A stretch of 41,175 nucleotides of DNA from Candidatus Paraprevotella stercoravium (lineage in GTDB: Bacteria; Bacteroidota; Bacteroidia; Bacteroidales; Bacteroidaceae), in contig CALUIU010000028.1 in the NCBI GenBank assembly GCA_944320795.1, positions 1 to 41,175 of the forward strand, in the 5' to 3' direction. Of the stretch, positions 8,477 through 17,100 are shown one piece after another. How positions within the stretch are numbered: the first letter of the stretch is position 1; every line of letters starts with the position of its first letter. The translations under genes were made by a program, and so were the position numbers. The notes beneath the pieces are model-generated. The model searched no databases and was not told where the DNA came from. It was given only the letters and a program-made list of their open reading frames with translations.

Positions 8477-9520
8477 ATGAAGAGACTTTGGTTATTTGCA
8501 GTGTGTTGCAGCATGTTATTGGCTTCGTATGCGCAGGAGAAGAAATATTCCATGTATGCTGTAGGATTTTATAATTTGGAAAATCTGTTTGATACGATTC
8601 ACGATGAAGGTAAGAATGATTATGAGTATTTGCCGAATGGAACAGGCCGTTGGAATGGTCTGAAGTATTTTTCCAAATTGAAAAACATGTCTTCTGTTTT
8701 GGCCGAATTAGGTACTGACCGTTTGCCTAATATCGGTGCAGCAGTAATAGGTGTGTCCGAGGTGGAAAATGCCCGTGCTTTAACGGACCTGATCAGTCAG
8801 CCGGCCTTAAAGAAAAAAGGTATGAAGTTTGTGCATATCGAGGGGCCGGACACCCGAGGAGTAGATTGCGCTTTGCTTTATAACCCTCAGCTGTTTGTTC
8901 CTGAAAAAAGTTTCCTGAAGCCTTATGTGTTTGAACCGGTAGACACTACTTATAAGACCCGTGGTTTTCTTACCGTTCAAGGAACTATGGCAGGTGATGC
9001 CATTACCTTTATTGTATGCCACTGGCCCAGCCGTTTTGCGGGATCTTATCACCGTGAGCTGGCCGGAAAGCAGGTGAAGGTGCTCAAGGACAGTATTCTG
9101 TCCGCAAATCCTCAGATGAAAGTAATTGTCATGGGCGATATGAATGATGATCCGTTTGATCCGAGTATGTCTAAGAAATTGTCGGCCAAAAAGAGCATTG
9201 ACAAAGTTGGACGCGATGATATGTATAATCCTTGGTGGAGCATCCTGACCGACAAGGGACAGGGAACTCTGCTCTATGACGGCAAATGGAATCTGTTTGA
9301 TCAGATTGTTGTTTCGCCGAACTTGCTAAATAAAAAAGGTGAGCGTGACTTTTCTACCTTGAAGTTTTTCAAGAATGAGATCTTTATGCGCGATTATCTG
9401 TTTCAGACCGAAGGAAAATATAAAGGAAACATTAAGAGAACTACGGCCAGCGGTGTCTGGCTCAACGGTTATAGCGACCATTTACCCGTTGTGATTTATT
9501 TATTGAAAGAGAAAAAGTAA
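8477..9520 (+). CDS. Secreted endonuclease/exonuclease/phosphatase family protein
   Basis: A 347-residue protein with a signal peptide (cleavage after about residue 19, SYAQ) and one EEP (DNase I-like) domain. All the metal and phosphate-handling motifs are visible: FYNLENLFDT at the start (Asn), SEVEN with the Mg-binding Glu, CHWPSR with a catalytic-region His, VMGDMNDDP with the Asp/Asn pair, and the C-terminal SDHLP with catalytic Asp and His. Such enzymes hydrolyse phosphodiesters or phosphomonoesters; the exact substrate is not readable. With no lipobox it should be periplasmic or secreted. It diverges from the TonB receptor operon that ends in a NucA nuclease, which supports a shared role in breaking down nucleic acid. 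Confidence 0.88.
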   Translation: MKRLWLFAVCCSMLLASYAQEKKYSMYAVGFYNLENLFDTIHDEGKNDYEYLPNGTGRWNGLKYFSKLKNMSSVLAELGTDRLPNIGAAVIGVSEVENARALTDLISQPALKKKGMKFVHIEGPDTRGVDCALLYNPQLFVPEKSFLKPYVFEPVDTTYKTRGFLTVQGTMAGDAITFIVCHWPSRFAGSYHRELAGKQVKVLKDSILSANPQMKVIVMGDMNDDPFDPSMSKKLSAKKSIDKVGRDDMYNPWWSILTDKGQGTLLYDGKWNLFDQIVVSPNLLNKKGERDFSTLKFFKNEIFMRDYLFQTEGKYKGNIKRTTASGVWLNGYSDHLPVVIYLLKEKK

Positions 9521-9561
9521 AAAAACTGATTTTTTCCGTATCCGGTTTGCAGATTTTTGAC

Positions 9562-9569
9562 TATCTTTG
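9562..9569 (+). promoter_or_regulatory. -7 element of the aldolase gene
   Basis: TATCTTTG is a perfect TAnnTTTG match 40 nt before the fba ATG. A TTTG at 9546-9549 is too close (12 nt) to be a standard -33 element. Confidence 0.55.
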
Positions 9570-9609
9570 TCCGGAGAAAGATACATTACGTTTTTAAATT
9601 TATAAAGAC

Positions 9610-10608
9610 ATGGTAAATTACAAAGATTTAGGTTTGGTTAATACCAAAGAGATGTTTGCTAAGGCCATTAAAGGTGGTTACGCAATCCCAGCATTCAACT
9701 TCAACAACATGGAGCAGATGCAGGCTATCATTAAGGCTGCTGTAGAGACTAAGTCTCCGGTTATCCTTCAGGTTTCTAAGGGTGCTCGTCAGTATGCTAA
9801 CGCTACTCTGTTGCGTTACATGGCTCAGGGTGCTGTTGAGTATGCTAAGGAGTTGGGCTGCGAGAATCCTCAGATTGTATTGCACCTCGACCACGGAGAT
9901 ACTTTCGAGACTTGCAAGAGCTGTATCGATTCAGGTTTCTCTTCAGTAATGATCGACGGTTCACACCTGCCATACGAAGAGAACGTTGCTTTGACTAAGA
10001 AGGTTGTTGACTACGCTCATCAGTTCGATGTAACTGTAGAAGGTGAGCTGGGTGTATTGGCTGGCGTTGAGGATGAAGTTTCTTCAGACCACCACACTTA
10101 TACTAACCCAGAAGAGGTTATCGACTTCGCTACTCGTACAGGTTGCGATTCTTTGGCTATCTCAATCGGTACTTCTCACGGTGCTTACAAGTTCACTCCA
10201 GAGCAGTGTACTGTAGATCCTAAGACTGGTCGTCTGGTTCCTCCTCCATTGGCATTCGACGTTTTGGATGCTGTTATGGAGAAACTTCCTGGATTCCCAA
10301 TCGTATTGCACGGTTCTTCTTCAGTTCCTCAGGAAGAAGTTGAGACTATCAACAAGTACGGTGGTGCTTTGAAGGCTGCTATCGGTATTCCAGAAGAGGA
10401 ATTGCGTAAGGCTGCCAAGTCTGCTGTTTGCAAGATCAACATCGACTCTGACTCTCGTTTGGCTATGACTGCAGCTATCCGTAAGGTATTCGCTGAGAAG
10501 CCAGCTGAGTTCGATCCTCGTAAGTACTTGGGTCCTGCTCGTGACAACATGGAGAAGTTGTACAAGCACAAGATCATCAATGTATTGGGATCTGACAACA
10601 AGTTATAA
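9610..10608 (+). CDS. fba: Class II fructose-1,6-bisphosphate aldolase
   Basis: A 332-residue zinc aldolase that interconverts fructose 1,6-bisphosphate with dihydroxyacetone phosphate and glyceraldehyde 3-phosphate in the cytoplasm. Motifs in order: PAFNFNNMEQ near the N-terminus, LHLDHGD with catalytic Asp (about 94) and a zinc His (about 95), GSHLPYEENV, VEGELGVLAG with the conserved Glu, the zinc His in GTSHGAYK, and LHGSSSVP with the third zinc His; INIDSDSR follows. Codon use is strongly skewed to a few codons (GCT, GGT, AAG, CGT), unlike the neighbours, as expected for a very highly expressed glycolytic gene. It is monocistronic with its own -7 element and terminator. Confidence 0.96.
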   Translation: MVNYKDLGLVNTKEMFAKAIKGGYAIPAFNFNNMEQMQAIIKAAVETKSPVILQVSKGARQYANATLLRYMAQGAVEYAKELGCENPQIVLHLDHGDTFETCKSCIDSGFSSVMIDGSHLPYEENVALTKKVVDYAHQFDVTVEGELGVLAGVEDEVSSDHHTYTNPEEVIDFATRTGCDSLAISIGTSHGAYKFTPEQCTVDPKTGRLVPPPLAFDVLDAVMEKLPGFPIVLHGSSSVPQEEVETINKYGGALKAAIGIPEEELRKAAKSAVCKINIDSDSRLAMTAAIRKVFAEKPAEFDPRKYLGPARDNMEKLYKHKIINVLGSDNKL

Positions 10609-10638
10609 TTTCCGATCGGATTTTAGTTAATCTATAAT

Positions 10639-10674
10639 GGGGTTGTATCAGTAATGATGCAACCCCTTTTTATG
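10639..10674 (+). terminator. fba terminator
   Basis: The hairpin arms GGGGTTGTATC and GATGCAACCCC (one G-U pair) enclose a short loop and are followed by TTTTTAT. It lies about 30 nt after the fba stop. Confidence 0.85.
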
Positions 10675-10788
10675 TCTGTTCCGCTGTTTGCCGGATTCTT
10701 TTCAGAAAGAATGGATCTTTATGGCAATCTTGTTTCTGAAAAGGATAACTTTTATGTGATTTTTCTGTTCTTTGAAATAAAAATATGT

Positions 10789-10796
10789 TACCTTTG
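10789..10796 (+). promoter_or_regulatory. -7 element of the coiled-coil envelope protein gene
   Basis: TACCTTTG is a perfect TAnnTTTG match 26 nt before the ATG at 10823. The candidate TTTG upstream (10771-10774) is only 14 nt away. Confidence 0.5.
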
Positions 10797-10822
10797 CTGA
10801 CAGGTTCTTAAAATCAATATTT

Positions 10823-11920
10823 ATGAAAAAGCTTTTGTCGATATTTGTTTCCCTTGTGGTATTGGGAGGAAATGGTGTGTTGGCTCAAAGTTTAAAGAAG
10901 CAGAATCAGCAATTGAAAACACAAAATACGATTCTGACGGATTCAATCCAGAAATTGAATACTTCTTTAGACTCCGTAGCTCAACTAAAGACCAAGCTGA
11001 CAGCCGATTATGAAAAGCTGAAGGCTCAATACGGAAAATCGGGCACTAAAGCCGATTCTTTATTTAAGGTATGCCAGTTGCAGGCTTCTGAGATCTATGC
11101 TCTTCAAGTGACTAATGATTCATTAAGCAGTCGTATCCAGAAACTGTTGGCAGAAAGAAGTTCCTTGCAATATCAGACGGACAGTCTGCTTGCCTTGCAG
11201 GAGCGTAAACTCGAGGAGAAGAAACAAAAAGAGTTGTGGGATCGTAGAGCTTGGTTTAATGTGGCATATTCTCCACAGAAAATCAACAGTGATTTATACC
11301 GTCCGGAATTGAAGGCTGACTATGCGGTAGGTATTACTTGGGGACGAAGCTATTATCTGCATAAGAAACCTTTGGCAAACATGGTACGCTTTGCCTTGAA
11401 CTGGAGTTTCTTTGACCTGAACATCGCCCAATATTCGGCTCCATACAGTAGCCGTGTGGATGAAGGTGATGATGATCTTTCATCAGGTGGTCTAGCTTCT
11501 GCTTCTTATTACCCTTCAGCCCGGACAGACGATTTTACAGGAAATGAAGGTGATGATTATTGGGAAGAGGATTATGAGGAGGTCGCTTCAAATCAATACA
11601 AGATGGAAGTCGGCATGCAGATAGGTCCGGCTGTTATTGTCAATCCAATCAGTCATCTGATGATACAGGCTTATTTCCACTATGCGCCAACTTATTCTAT
11701 TTTACTGGATGAGGATATGAATTATTATGGAGGATATGCTTCATTTTTCAACACCGGTGTTGCCTTGTCTTATAAAGCTATCGGATTGGGTATAGAGGCC
11801 CGTTGGGGTAATACCACTTATTCTCAGGAGGTATATAATGCGGCTATTGATGATTATGAGTATCAAGATATGAACTGGAAAACCAAAGGAATGCGTGTTT
11901 ATTTGTCATTCAGATTCTGA
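10823..11920 (+). CDS. Envelope protein with coiled coil and C-terminal beta-barrel-like domain
   Basis: A 365-residue protein I cannot name. It has a signal peptide (cleavage after VLAQ, about residue 22), then about 110 residues of heptad-rich coiled coil (LKKQNQQLKTQNTIL onward, through SLLALQERKLEEKKQ). The C-terminal part of about 230 residues has alternating hydrophobic/aromatic strands and ends in MRVYLSFRF, the terminal-Phe signature of outer-membrane barrels. An acidic, serine/glycine-rich insert (DEGDDDLSSGG to EEDYEEV, about 213-255) looks like an exposed loop. The plan resembles proteins that pair a periplasmic coiled coil with an outer-membrane barrel. It is flanked by its own promoter and terminator; no operon partner suggests a function. 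Confidence 0.8.
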   Translation: MKKLLSIFVSLVVLGGNGVLAQSLKKQNQQLKTQNTILTDSIQKLNTSLDSVAQLKTKLTADYEKLKAQYGKSGTKADSLFKVCQLQASEIYALQVTNDSLSSRIQKLLAERSSLQYQTDSLLALQERKLEEKKQKELWDRRAWFNVAYSPQKINSDLYRPELKADYAVGITWGRSYYLHKKPLANMVRFALNWSFFDLNIAQYSAPYSSRVDEGDDDLSSGGLASASYYPSARTDDFTGNEGDDYWEEDYEEVASNQYKMEVGMQIGPAVIVNPISHLMIQAYFHYAPTYSILLDEDMNYYGGYASFFNTGVALSYKAIGLGIEARWGNTTYSQEVYNAAIDDYEYQDMNWKTKGMRVYLSFRF

Positions 11921-11962
11921 TCAGAGAAAATGATACTATAAAGGTTTTATTTGAAGGATATG

Positions 11963-12025
11963 AAAAATCCGGTAAGTTTCATGCCTAAGAGTTAAAGGTC
12001 ATGGTAGCTTACCGGATTTTATTTT
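11963..12025. terminator. Bidirectional terminator between convergent genes
   Basis: The arms AAAATCCGGTAAG and CTTACCGGATTTT form a perfect 13-bp stem with a loop of about 31 nt, with T runs on both strands. It serves the envelope protein gene (+) and the DUF4831 gene (-). Confidence 0.8.
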
Positions 12026-12044
12026 GTTCATGGAGTTTAAAGGA

Positions 12045-13121
12045 CTATTTGGGCTCTTCGGCCGTAAGTTTTTCTATTCCTCCATTATTCTGATAAAAGA
12101 GTACCTGAGTGGTATTCTTTTTGTCAAACAATGCGTTGCTTAGGATTTCTGTATTGCCAAACTGTCCCATGGAAATTTCCTGATCACAGAATACTTTACT
12201 TGGACTGTATACTTTCAGGAAACTGCGTGCCGGAACATTGTATACGACCCCTTCGTCCATTTTGGCTTTCTTTTTTGCCGTTTTCTCATCTTGCACTGGA
12301 ACCGGAAGATCCTGTGCAGACTTCAGGTCTATGTAAATCGGTTCTCCGGCTAAATCTTCATTGTTGAGTACACCCAGTTTTTCAGAAAAACGGAACAGTA
12401 CCGCATGTTCCATTTCCTGCTCCGGAGTGGTACTGAAGGAAAATACCTCAGTGCTTGTTTGAGTATATCCTTTGAACAGCTGGCTCAGTGCTTTCTCCTG
12501 TTGATTCAGCTGATCCAGCATCAGTTTCAGTTGTTCACCGTCTTTAGGAGTGTTATCGGCTTCGCCGCGTATCAGCGCATTTCTGCTTTCACGAATGTCA
12601 TAGATTTCCTGTGCGGTGAGTTCCGCTATTTTAGCGCTGCTTCCTGCTGCCAGAATCTCCTGATTCATAAAATTACGTGGATTCAACACCTTTTCTGCAG
12701 GTTGGGCTTTGGGCAGGTCCGACAGTTTCTCTACTTCCTTGTCCGTATTGATAGCTAATAGAATACCGTCGTTTGTAAGTTTTACCATCGGAGCAACGGT
12801 ACGCTTTTTTAATGCGATGTTATAAATCTTGCTTTTGTCCGGAACACCATATGGTTCCACTTTGATACTTTTAATGGTCCAGCGGGTGTAACCCTGGCTG
12901 GCTGCGTCCTTCAAGCGTAAATATCTGTCGGCATATTTGGCATATTCTCCCGGAACAAAGACTTCTTTTTCTGCTACGACGGTAAAACGGAGTGCCGTTT
13001 TGGGAAGACAATAAGTTACTCCTTCTACTGTGACTCCCGGCATATAAGGGGTCACTTCGGTCTGAGCGTTTCCGCAAAGCGGGAGTAATGCCAGACTGTA
13101 TAACAATAATCTTCTTTTCAT
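12045..13121 (-). CDS. DUF4831 family protein
   Basis: A 358-residue secreted or periplasmic protein with a signal peptide (cleavage near GNAQ, residue 19) and a single DUF4831 domain covering most of the length. Features seen are the N-terminal GVTYCLPKTALRF strand, VPGEYAKYADRYL, a helical mid-section with YDIRESRNALIRGEAD, and a C-terminal MGQFGNTEILSNALF segment. The family is widespread in Bacteroidetes and has no established function that I know. It is the downstream gene of a two-gene unit with nnr (9-nt gap), but the metabolite-repair function of nnr says little about this exported protein. Confidence 0.88.
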   Translation of the reverse strand: MKRRLLLYSLALLPLCGNAQTEVTPYMPGVTVEGVTYCLPKTALRFTVVAEKEVFVPGEYAKYADRYLRLKDAASQGYTRWTIKSIKVEPYGVPDKSKIYNIALKKRTVAPMVKLTNDGILLAINTDKEVEKLSDLPKAQPAEKVLNPRNFMNQEILAAGSSAKIAELTAQEIYDIRESRNALIRGEADNTPKDGEQLKLMLDQLNQQEKALSQLFKGYTQTSTEVFSFSTTPEQEMEHAVLFRFSEKLGVLNNEDLAGEPIYIDLKSAQDLPVPVQDEKTAKKKAKMDEGVVYNVPARSFLKVYSPSKVFCDQEISMGQFGNTEILSNALFDKKNTTQVLFYQNNGGIEKLTAEEPK

Positions 13122-13130
13122 ATCTTTTTG

Positions 13131-14651
13131 TTAAGCTTGTTTTTTTCTTAATTCTTTAAATGCCCGAGGCAAATAGGTAATCAAGTCACTGGCGGTAACA
13201 CATTCTTCTTCCAGGTCCTCTGCCGCAAAATCGCCGGCCATGCCGTGGATATGTACACCTAAAAGTACTGCGGCTTCATAAGAATATCCCTGAGCCAGTA
13301 GGCCAACCAGAATACCAGAAAGAACATCACCGCTTCCAGCTGTGGCCATACCTGCATTTCCGGAATTATTGAACAGAACCATACCGTTAGGCAGACAGAT
13401 AATGCTGTAGTGTCCTTTGATAACAATGTAAAGTTGCTGCTTGATGGCCAGATCTCGGGCTTTGGTCATTTGATCATAGCTGTCCTGGCAGCGGCCGATA
13501 AGGTTTTCCAATTCTTTGGGATGCGGAGTAAGGATTGAATGTTTGGGGATATCCTGAATCCATTCCTTATGATTTCCCAAAATATTCAGGGCGTCGGCAT
13601 CGAGCACTAACGGCAATGACTGTTGCAGCATGAAATCCCGCATGGCAATAGCTGTTGTTTCGCTTTTTCCGATACCAGGTCCGATAACAAGAGCATTGAA
13701 ACTGCCGGTTTCGATAGATCCGGTAATGATGTCATCGTCCAGATCGTGGCTTAGAATGGCTTCGGGAACAGCGATCTGGAGAATGTCGTTATTCATTTTC
13801 GGCGTGTGAATCGTAACCTTACCTGCTCCGGCTTTCATACAGGCTTTGGCGCAGAATATTGATGCTCCGGCCATTCCAAAACTTCCGGCTACAACCAGAG
13901 CATGTCCCATATTGCCTTTGTGGGCAAAAGCATGCCGCTTTTTAAGCAGTTTACAGGCCATGTCGCTTTCCAGCAGATACATGTTGGTTGCCACATTCTC
14001 CATGTATTTCATGTCGAGTTGGATGTCCAACACTTTCAGTTCACCGATATATTTCTGGTTTTCCGGGAAGAGAAATGCCATTTTGGGTAATTGTATGGTC
14101 AGTGTGAGTGTCGCACGCACTACAGTGTTCATGTCATTGTAGGTATTGTCCTCACACATCAGTCCGGAAGGAATGTCTATGCTCACAATGGGCACATTTG
14201 TTTTGTTTATACTTTGTGCCAATGAGGCAAAACCACCGTTGAGCGGCTTGTTTAATCCTGTTCCAAACAATCCGTCAATGATGACGTCTTTTTCTTCTAT
14301 ATTGGGGAATGTGAACTGATCATGTACTTCAATGAATTTGATATTGCTGTATTCTGCCAGACATTCTTTATTGAAAGCACATTCTTCACTGAGTTTCTGA
14401 TTGATATTGAATAAGTAAACAGTGGCTTTGTATCCTTTCTCAGCCAATAGTCTGGCCACAGCCAACGCATCACCGCCATTATTGCCCGGACCGGCAAAAA
14501 TATAGAAATGGGTTTTCAGGCTCCAGCGGGTGGAAACCTCCTCGGCAATGGCTTTGGCTGCTCTTTCCATCAAGTCGATGGCACTGATCGGTTCATTCTT
14601 TATGGTGTACTGATCAAGTTCTTTAAATTGTGCTCCTGTAAGTATTTTCAT
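13131..14651 (-). CDS. nnr: Bifunctional NAD(P)H-hydrate epimerase / ADP-dependent NAD(P)H-hydrate dehydratase
   Basis: A 506-residue metabolite-repair enzyme that restores damaged NAD(P)H hydrates. The N-terminal YjeF_N epimerase domain (about 1-215) shows MKILTGAQFKELD, the GPGNNGGDALAVARLL motif and a DGLFGTGLNKPL loop. The C-terminal ribokinase-like YjeF_C domain (about 230-505) shows GNMGHALVVAGSFGMAGA, VIGPGIGKSE, VLDADALN, LTPHPKE and the catalytic NAGMATAGSGDVLSG with the GSGD motif. Both active sites look intact. ATG 14651 is preferred: the longer frame to 14720 would run across the divergent hpt promoter. It is followed 9 nt later by the DUF4831 gene. Confidence 0.94.
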   Translation of the reverse strand: MKILTGAQFKELDQYTIKNEPISAIDLMERAAKAIAEEVSTRWSLKTHFYIFAGPGNNGGDALAVARLLAEKGYKATVYLFNINQKLSEECAFNKECLAEYSNIKFIEVHDQFTFPNIEEKDVIIDGLFGTGLNKPLNGGFASLAQSINKTNVPIVSIDIPSGLMCEDNTYNDMNTVVRATLTLTIQLPKMAFLFPENQKYIGELKVLDIQLDMKYMENVATNMYLLESDMACKLLKKRHAFAHKGNMGHALVVAGSFGMAGASIFCAKACMKAGAGKVTIHTPKMNNDILQIAVPEAILSHDLDDDIITGSIETGSFNALVIGPGIGKSETTAIAMRDFMLQQSLPLVLDADALNILGNHKEWIQDIPKHSILTPHPKELENLIGRCQDSYDQMTKARDLAIKQQLYIVIKGHYSIICLPNGMVLFNNSGNAGMATAGSGDVLSGILVGLLAQGYSYEAAVLLGVHIHGMAGDFAAEDLEEECVTASDLITYLPRAFKELRKKQA

Positions 14652-14706
14652 AATGCAAATATAACTAAAATAGCGGTTAGCAAGTTTTTGGCTTGCGGAA
14701 TTTTTG

Positions 14707-14714
14707 TATCTTTG
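14707..14714 (+). promoter_or_regulatory. -7 element of the hpt-adk-obgE-pgeF operon
   Basis: TATCTTTG is a perfect TAnnTTTG match. A TTTG at 14687-14690 lies 16 nt upstream, slightly short of the usual 20. The predicted start near 14721 gives a leader of under 20 nt to the hpt ATG, which supports that start over the longer frame at 14693. Confidence 0.65.
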
Positions 14715-14737
14715 CAACAAATTTACTAAAAATAGCC

Positions 14738-15274
14738 ATGCAGACCATTCAAATTAAAGATAAAACTTTCACTGTGTCTCTGAAAGAGGCAGATATCCTA
14801 AAGCAGGTAAAGCGCGTAGCTGCGGAAATAAACCGGGACTATGAGGGTGAAACACCTGTATTTCTTGCTGTTCTCAACGGTTCGTTCATCTTTGCCGCCG
14901 ATCTGATGCGCGAAGTGACTTTACCGTCTGAAATCACGTTTGTCAAACTAGCGTCTTACGCCGGGGTTTCTTCAACCGGGGCGGTGAAAGATCTTATAGG
15001 GTTGAATGTAGAGTTAAAGGGACGTCCGGTAATTATTATTGAGGATATCATTGACTCTGGTCTCACCATGGTGCATTTACTTGATTTACTTAAGCAGCAC
15101 GAGCCGAAATCAATAGATATCTGTGCTTTATTGGTCAAGCCCGACAATCTGAAAGTGTCTTTAGACATCCGTTACACTTGTCTGGAGATACCTAATGATT
15201 TCATTGTGGGTTATGGATTGGACTATGACGGGCAGGGACGTAATACCCGTGATATCTATACGGTAATTGACTAG
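14738..15274 (+). CDS. hpt: Hypoxanthine phosphoribosyltransferase
   Basis: A 178-residue purine-salvage enzyme that converts hypoxanthine (and usually guanine) with PRPP to IMP/GMP. Type I PRTase motifs are seen: FLAVLNGSFIFAADLMRE (PRPP/PPi loop), the flexible-loop region ending GAVKDLIGLN, and the 13-residue PRPP signature VIIIEDIIDSGLT. The lysine of LVKPDNLK and the C-terminal FIVGYGLDYDGQGR base-binding segment complete the set. The start ATG 14738 follows the -7 element closely. It is first in an operon with adk (35-nt gap), obgE and pgeF. Confidence 0.95.
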   Translation: MQTIQIKDKTFTVSLKEADILKQVKRVAAEINRDYEGETPVFLAVLNGSFIFAADLMREVTLPSEITFVKLASYAGVSSTGAVKDLIGLNVELKGRPVIIIEDIIDSGLTMVHLLDLLKQHEPKSIDICALLVKPDNLKVSLDIRYTCLEIPNDFIVGYGLDYDGQGRNTRDIYTVID

Positions 15275-15309
15275 CTGGAGATTTCCTATTTTAATAACTA
15301 AATAAAGAA

Positions 15310-15879
15310 ATGAAGAATATTGTAATTTTCGGTGCTCCGGGATCCGGTAAGGGAACTCAGAGCGACAAGATTGTGGCTAAGTACGGTTTCAAGCACATCT
15401 CTACCGGTGATGTTTTGCGCGGTGAGATCAAGAACGGTACAGAGCTGGGTAACACAGCAAAATCTTACATCGACAACGGACAGCTGATTCCGGATTCATT
15501 GATGATTGATATCCTGGCAAGCGTTTATGACAGTTTCGGTGCCGTAGAAGGAGTCATCTTCGACGGTTTTCCACGTACAATCCCGCAGGCTGAGGCCTTG
15601 AAGGCTATGTTGGCTGAGCGTGGAACTGAGGTAAGCGTGATGCTTGATCTGGAAGTTCCGGAAGATGAATTGATGGATCGTCTGATCAAGCGCGGACAGA
15701 TTTCCGGACGTGCCGATGATAATGAGGAAACCATCAAAAAGCGTCTGACAGTTTATCATAATCAGACTTCTCCTCTGATTGACTGGTATAAGAACGACGG
15801 TAAATATACGCACATCAAGGGTACCGGTGATCTGGAAACTATCTTTGCCGATATCTGTGCAGCTATTGACCGTGCATAA
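15310..15879 (+). CDS. adk: Adenylate kinase
   Basis: A 189-residue cytoplasmic kinase (ATP + AMP = 2 ADP). Motifs: P-loop GAPGSGKGT (residues 8-16), AMP-binding HISTGDVLR, the DGFPRT motif with the AMP-contact Arg, and the LID region KRGQISGRADDNEETIKKR. The LID is of the short type without zinc cysteines, giving a length under 190, typical for Bacteroidetes. It sits between hpt and obgE with gaps of 35 and 45 nt, forming a nucleotide/GTPase housekeeping operon. Confidence 0.97.
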   Translation: MKNIVIFGAPGSGKGTQSDKIVAKYGFKHISTGDVLRGEIKNGTELGNTAKSYIDNGQLIPDSLMIDILASVYDSFGAVEGVIFDGFPRTIPQAEALKAMLAERGTEVSVMLDLEVPEDELMDRLIKRGQISGRADDNEETIKKRLTVYHNQTSPLIDWYKNDGKYTHIKGTGDLETIFADICAAIDRA

Positions 15880-15924
15880 TCAAAAAAATTAAAAACCACA
15901 CATATTATAATTAAGTAAATAGAT

Positions 15925-17100
15925 ATGGCTGAATCGAATTTTGTAGACTACGTAAAGATATATTGCCGTTCCGGAAAGGGCGGAAGAGGCTCCATGCATA
16001 TGCATCGGGCCAAATATGTCCCTAATGGCGGACCGGACGGAGGCGACGGAGGACGGGGTGGCCATGTCTATTTACGTGGTAACCGTAACTATTGGACTTT
16101 ATTGCATCTTCGTTATGACCGTCATGTCTTTGCCGGGCATGGAGGTAACGGCTCCAAATGCCGTTCTACCGGAAAGGATGGCGAAGACAAGTATATTGAA
16201 GTGCCTTGCGGAACCGTAGTGTATAATGCCGATACGGGTGAATACATTTGTGATGTGACGGAGCACGGTCAGGAGGTGATGTTGCTCAAGGGAGGCCGAG
16301 GAGGTTTGGGTAACTGGAATTTCCGTACCTCGACCAACCAGGCTCCGCGCTATGCACAGCCAGGAGAACCCATGCGTGAAATGATGGTGATTCTGGAGTT
16401 GAAACTATTGGCGGATGTAGGACTTGTCGGTTTTCCGAATGCCGGAAAGTCTACTCTGTTGAGTGCTGTTTCTTCTGCCCGTCCAAAGATTGCAAACTAT
16501 CCGTTTACCACTCTAGAGCCGAGTTTGGGTATTGTCTCCTATCGTGACAACCAGTCATTCGTGATGGCCGATATTCCGGGGATTATCGAAGGTGCCAGTG
16601 AAGGTAAGGGATTGGGTTTGCGTTTCTTGCGTCATATCGAGCGAAACTCCCTGTTGCTCTTTATGGTTCCGGGAGATACTGATGATATCAAAAAGGAATA
16701 TGAGATTCTGCTCAACGAGGTTTCTACCTTCAATCCGGAGTTGATGGACAAGCAGCGTGTACTGGCTATTACGAAAAGTGATCTGTTGGACGAAGAACTG
16801 ATGGAAATGCTTTCCGAGAACTTGCCTGATGTGCCGCATGTATTCATTTCTTCTGTTACAGGTATGGGTATTGCCAAACTGAAAGATCTGCTTTGGAAAG
16901 AACTGAACAGCGAGAGCAATAAGTTGCAGGCCATTACTGATCAGCAGAATATTGTGCATAAGAATAAAGATGTGAATTTCTTGCGCAATGAGCTCAAGGC
17001 GATGGGTGAAGACGAAGATTTTGAATTTATCGATGACGCAGAAATAGAAGATCTCGATGACTTTGAATACGAAGAAGAGGATTGGGATGAGCAGAAGTGA
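15925..17100 (+). CDS. obgE: GTPase Obg (CgtA), 50S assembly factor
   Basis: A 391-residue essential GTPase that assists late large-subunit assembly and stress signalling. The N-terminal Obg domain (1-158) has the glycine-rich turns [19 protein letters not shown] and GGRGGLGN. The G domain follows with G1 GFPNAGKST (169-177), G2 TT in YPFTTLEP, G3 DIPG (216-219), G4 TKSD and G5 SSVTG. The C-terminal about 45 residues are very acidic ([27 protein letters not shown] split across the tail), as in many Bacteroidetes Obg proteins. The last 14 nt overlap the start of pgeF. Confidence 0.97.
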   Translation: MAESNFVDYVKIYCRSGKGGRGSMHMHRAKYVPNGGPDGGDGGRGGHVYLRGNRNYWTLLHLRYDRHVFAGHGGNGSKCRSTGKDGEDKYIEVPCGTVVYNADTGEYICDVTEHGQEVMLLKGGRGGLGNWNFRTSTNQAPRYAQPGEPMREMMVILELKLLADVGLVGFPNAGKSTLLSAVSSARPKIANYPFTTLEPSLGIVSYRDNQSFVMADIPGIIEGASEGKGLGLRFLRHIERNSLLLFMVPGDTDDIKKEYEILLNEVSTFNPELMDKQRVLAITKSDLLDEELMEMLSENLPDVPHVFISSVTGMGIAKLKDLLWKELNSESNKLQAITDQQNIVHKNKDVNFLRNELKAMGEDEDFEFIDDAEIEDLDDFEYEEEDWDEQK

